Shown: positions 5,646 to 6,506 of the stretch, piece by piece
Numbering within the stretch: the first letter of the stretch is position 1
Layout: each line of letters opens with the position of its first letter
NCBI GenBank assembly: GCA_902783765.1
Contig: CACZSB010000034.1
Span: forward strand, 1 to 6,506
DNA length: 6,506 nucleotides
Source of the DNA: an uncultured Lachnospiraceae bacterium
GTDB lineage: Bacteria; Bacillota; Clostridia; Lachnospirales; Lachnospiraceae
Direction: 5' to 3'
Translations under genes and position numbers: made by a program
The notes under the pieces: model-generated
What the model was told of the DNA's origin: nothing
Database searches by the model: none
Seen by the model: only the letters and a program-made list of their open reading frames with translations

Positions 5646-5755
5646 GACGGTGACCAGTCGCCCCCCCCCCGCCTCGTCAGGGTGGCGGCAAGAGTCGCCC
5701 TCACCCGTCACAGCTTCGCTGTGCCACCCTCTCCCTCGTCAGGGAGAGGGAAAGG
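5646..5755. repeat. Palindromic repeat block (REP/MITE-like) in the pyrF-pyrE gap
   Basis: The block contains nested inverted repeats. CCCTCTCCCT (5727-5736) pairs with 5741-5750 in a perfect 10-bp stem with a CGTC loop; CACAGC (5709-5714) pairs with 5718-5723 around TTC; GGCGGC (5684-5689) pairs with GTCGCC (5694-5699) with one G-T pair; and AGGGTGGC (5679-5686) is the reverse complement of 5723-5730, an alternative pairing. The core CCTCGTCAGGG occurs twice (5672-5682, 5734-5744) and AGTCGCCC twice (5656-5663, 5693-5700). A run of ten C lies at 5661-5670. No U-tract follows the stems on either strand, so these are not standard terminators. The style resembles palindromic intergenic elements familiar in Oscillospirales genomes, a resemblance recalled rather than tested. 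Confidence 0.7.
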
Positions 5756-5767
5756 CGGATTATTATG

Positions 5768-6472
5768 CTATATAAAATCCCTCATACATCTTTCGTAGGC
5801 TTCCACCGGGTCTTCCGCCTGGGTGATGGGACGGCCCACCACGATATAATCCGAGCCCAGTTTTTTAGCATCCGACGGGGTGGTGACCCGTTTCTGATCC
5901 CCCTTATCTCCTTCCGCAAAACGGATGCCCGGGGTCACGGTCAGGAAGCCTGCCCCGCAGCGTTTATGCACCGCCTCGGCCTCCAGGGGGGAACAGACGA
6001 TGCCGTCCAGCCCCGCCGCTTTGGCATTTTCCGCATAGGATAACACCACCTCCGGCAATGGACGCTGAATCAGCAAATCCCGCTCCATAATGGTCTGATC
6101 CGTGGAGGTAAGCATGGTCACGGCAATAAGCCGGGTGAGGCGGCTGCCATCGGGCCGGGTCAGCCCTTCTATAGCCGCCTCCATCATGGGACGCCCTCCG
6201 CCCCCATGTACATTCACAATATCCACCTCCAGCCGGGACAGGACCGTCATGGCTTTTTTCACGGTATTGGGAATATCATGAAGTTTCAGATCCAGAAATA
6301 CAGGATGGCCCAGGGCTTTAATTCGCCGCACCATATCCGGCCCTTCAGCATAGAACAGCTCCATACCGATTTTCACAAAGGGCTTTTGGGATAGGGGGGC
6401 AAAACGGTTTAGAAAGTTCAGAGTGGATCCACCGTCTGCGAAGTCGCAGGCGATAATGACATCTTTAGTCAT
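5768..6472 (-). CDS. pyrF: Orotidine 5'-phosphate decarboxylase
   Basis: PyrF decarboxylates OMP to UMP, the last step of de novo UMP synthesis. The 234-residue product is a TIM-barrel enzyme of the bacterial group I type. Visible active-site elements are the N-terminal IIACDF strand with Asp10, Lys34 in FVKIGMELF, the FLDLKLHDIPNTV signature (59-71) supplying the catalytic Asp61, Lys63 and Asp66, the VTPGIR phosphate-loop segment (179-184), and VVGRPIT (211-217) near the end. All core residues are present. The ATG at 6472 has GGAGG (6481-6485) eight bases upstream. It is the first pyr gene in the window, but only 34 bases of upstream sequence remain and no promoter is seen in them, so the operon probably begins outside. 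A gap of 172 bases with palindromic repeats separates it from pyrE. Confidence 0.97.
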   Translation of the reverse strand: MTKDVIIACDFADGGSTLNFLNRFAPLSQKPFVKIGMELFYAEGPDMVRRIKALGHPVFLDLKLHDIPNTVKKAMTVLSRLEVDIVNVHGGGGRPMMEAAIEGLTRPDGSRLTRLIAVTMLTSTDQTIMERDLLIQRPLPEVVLSYAENAKAAGLDGIVCSPLEAEAVHKRCGAGFLTVTPGIRFAEGDKGDQKRVTTPSDAKKLGSDYIVVGRPITQAEDPVEAYERCMRDFI

Positions 6473-6506
6473 GAGTTAGTCCTCCAGTTATATTGGGAGT
6501 TTTCTT

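Noticed and set aside
5727..5750. The 10-bp hairpin as an intrinsic terminator after pyrF
   Set aside because: No U-tract follows on the minus strand, and ending there would cut pyrE, pyrB and pyrI off from their operon; a repeat-derived stem is the better explanation.
5646..5755. CRISPR array or mobile-element gene
   Set aside because: There are no evenly spaced direct repeats with spacers and no transposase reading frame; the repeats are short nested palindromes.
6473..6506. A pyrimidine attenuator or PyrR-binding leader before pyrF
   Set aside because: Only 34 bases are available. They hold the pyrF ribosome site and at most a 4-bp CTCC/GGAG pairing, so nothing supports a regulatory leader here.

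Overview
The window looks like an ordinary chromosomal stretch from a member of the Firmicutes, most likely an anaerobic Clostridia (Oscillospirales- or Lachnospirales-like). This is an inference. It rests on strong Shine-Dalgarno sites before nearly every gene, an aspartate carbamoyltransferase with a separate zinc-binding regulatory subunit, a DUF1846 protein, a membrane-anchored SH3 protein, and dispersed palindromic intergenic repeats of the kind common in gut Clostridia. GC content looks close to half by eye. No phage, transposase, CRISPR or toxin gene is visible.

Layout from left to right: (i) On the minus strand lies the N-terminal 140 codons of queA (tRNA queuosine synthesis), running off the left edge. 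It is preceded by a minus-strand gene for a 439-residue single-pass membrane protein with a C-terminal SH3 domain. The two are 70 bases apart with a hairpin between them and are probably co-transcribed. (ii) At 1811-1944 two good sigma-A-type promoters face away from each other. The minus one drives the SH3 gene; the plus one drives a tRNA-Arg(CCG) and, about 20 bases after it, a DUF1846 (UPF0371) gene of 496 codons. (iii) A hairpin at 3547-3571 lies between the converging DUF1846 gene and pyr operon and can terminate both. (iv) From the right edge down to 3590 runs a minus-strand pyrimidine operon in the order pyrF-pyrE-pyrB-pyrI.

The pyr genes carry the second and the last two steps of de novo UMP synthesis. 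PyrB makes carbamoyl-aspartate, with PyrI as its allosteric partner. PyrE makes OMP from orotate and PRPP, and PyrF decarboxylates OMP to UMP. The intervening enzymes (dihydroorotase, dihydroorotate dehydrogenase) and carbamoyl-phosphate synthetase are not in the window. The operon start lies beyond the right edge, so no pyrimidine attenuator can be judged.

The points most worth a second look are a block of palindromic repeats inserted within the pyr operon (pyrF-pyrE gap), a 12-base fragment of the same repeat in the pyrE-pyrB gap, a tRNA-mRNA transcript in which a tRNA-Arg with an anticodon-stem C-A mismatch leads a conserved gene of unknown function with an oddly placed ribosome binding site, and the hairpin before queA. 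I see no convincing novel multi-gene system here.
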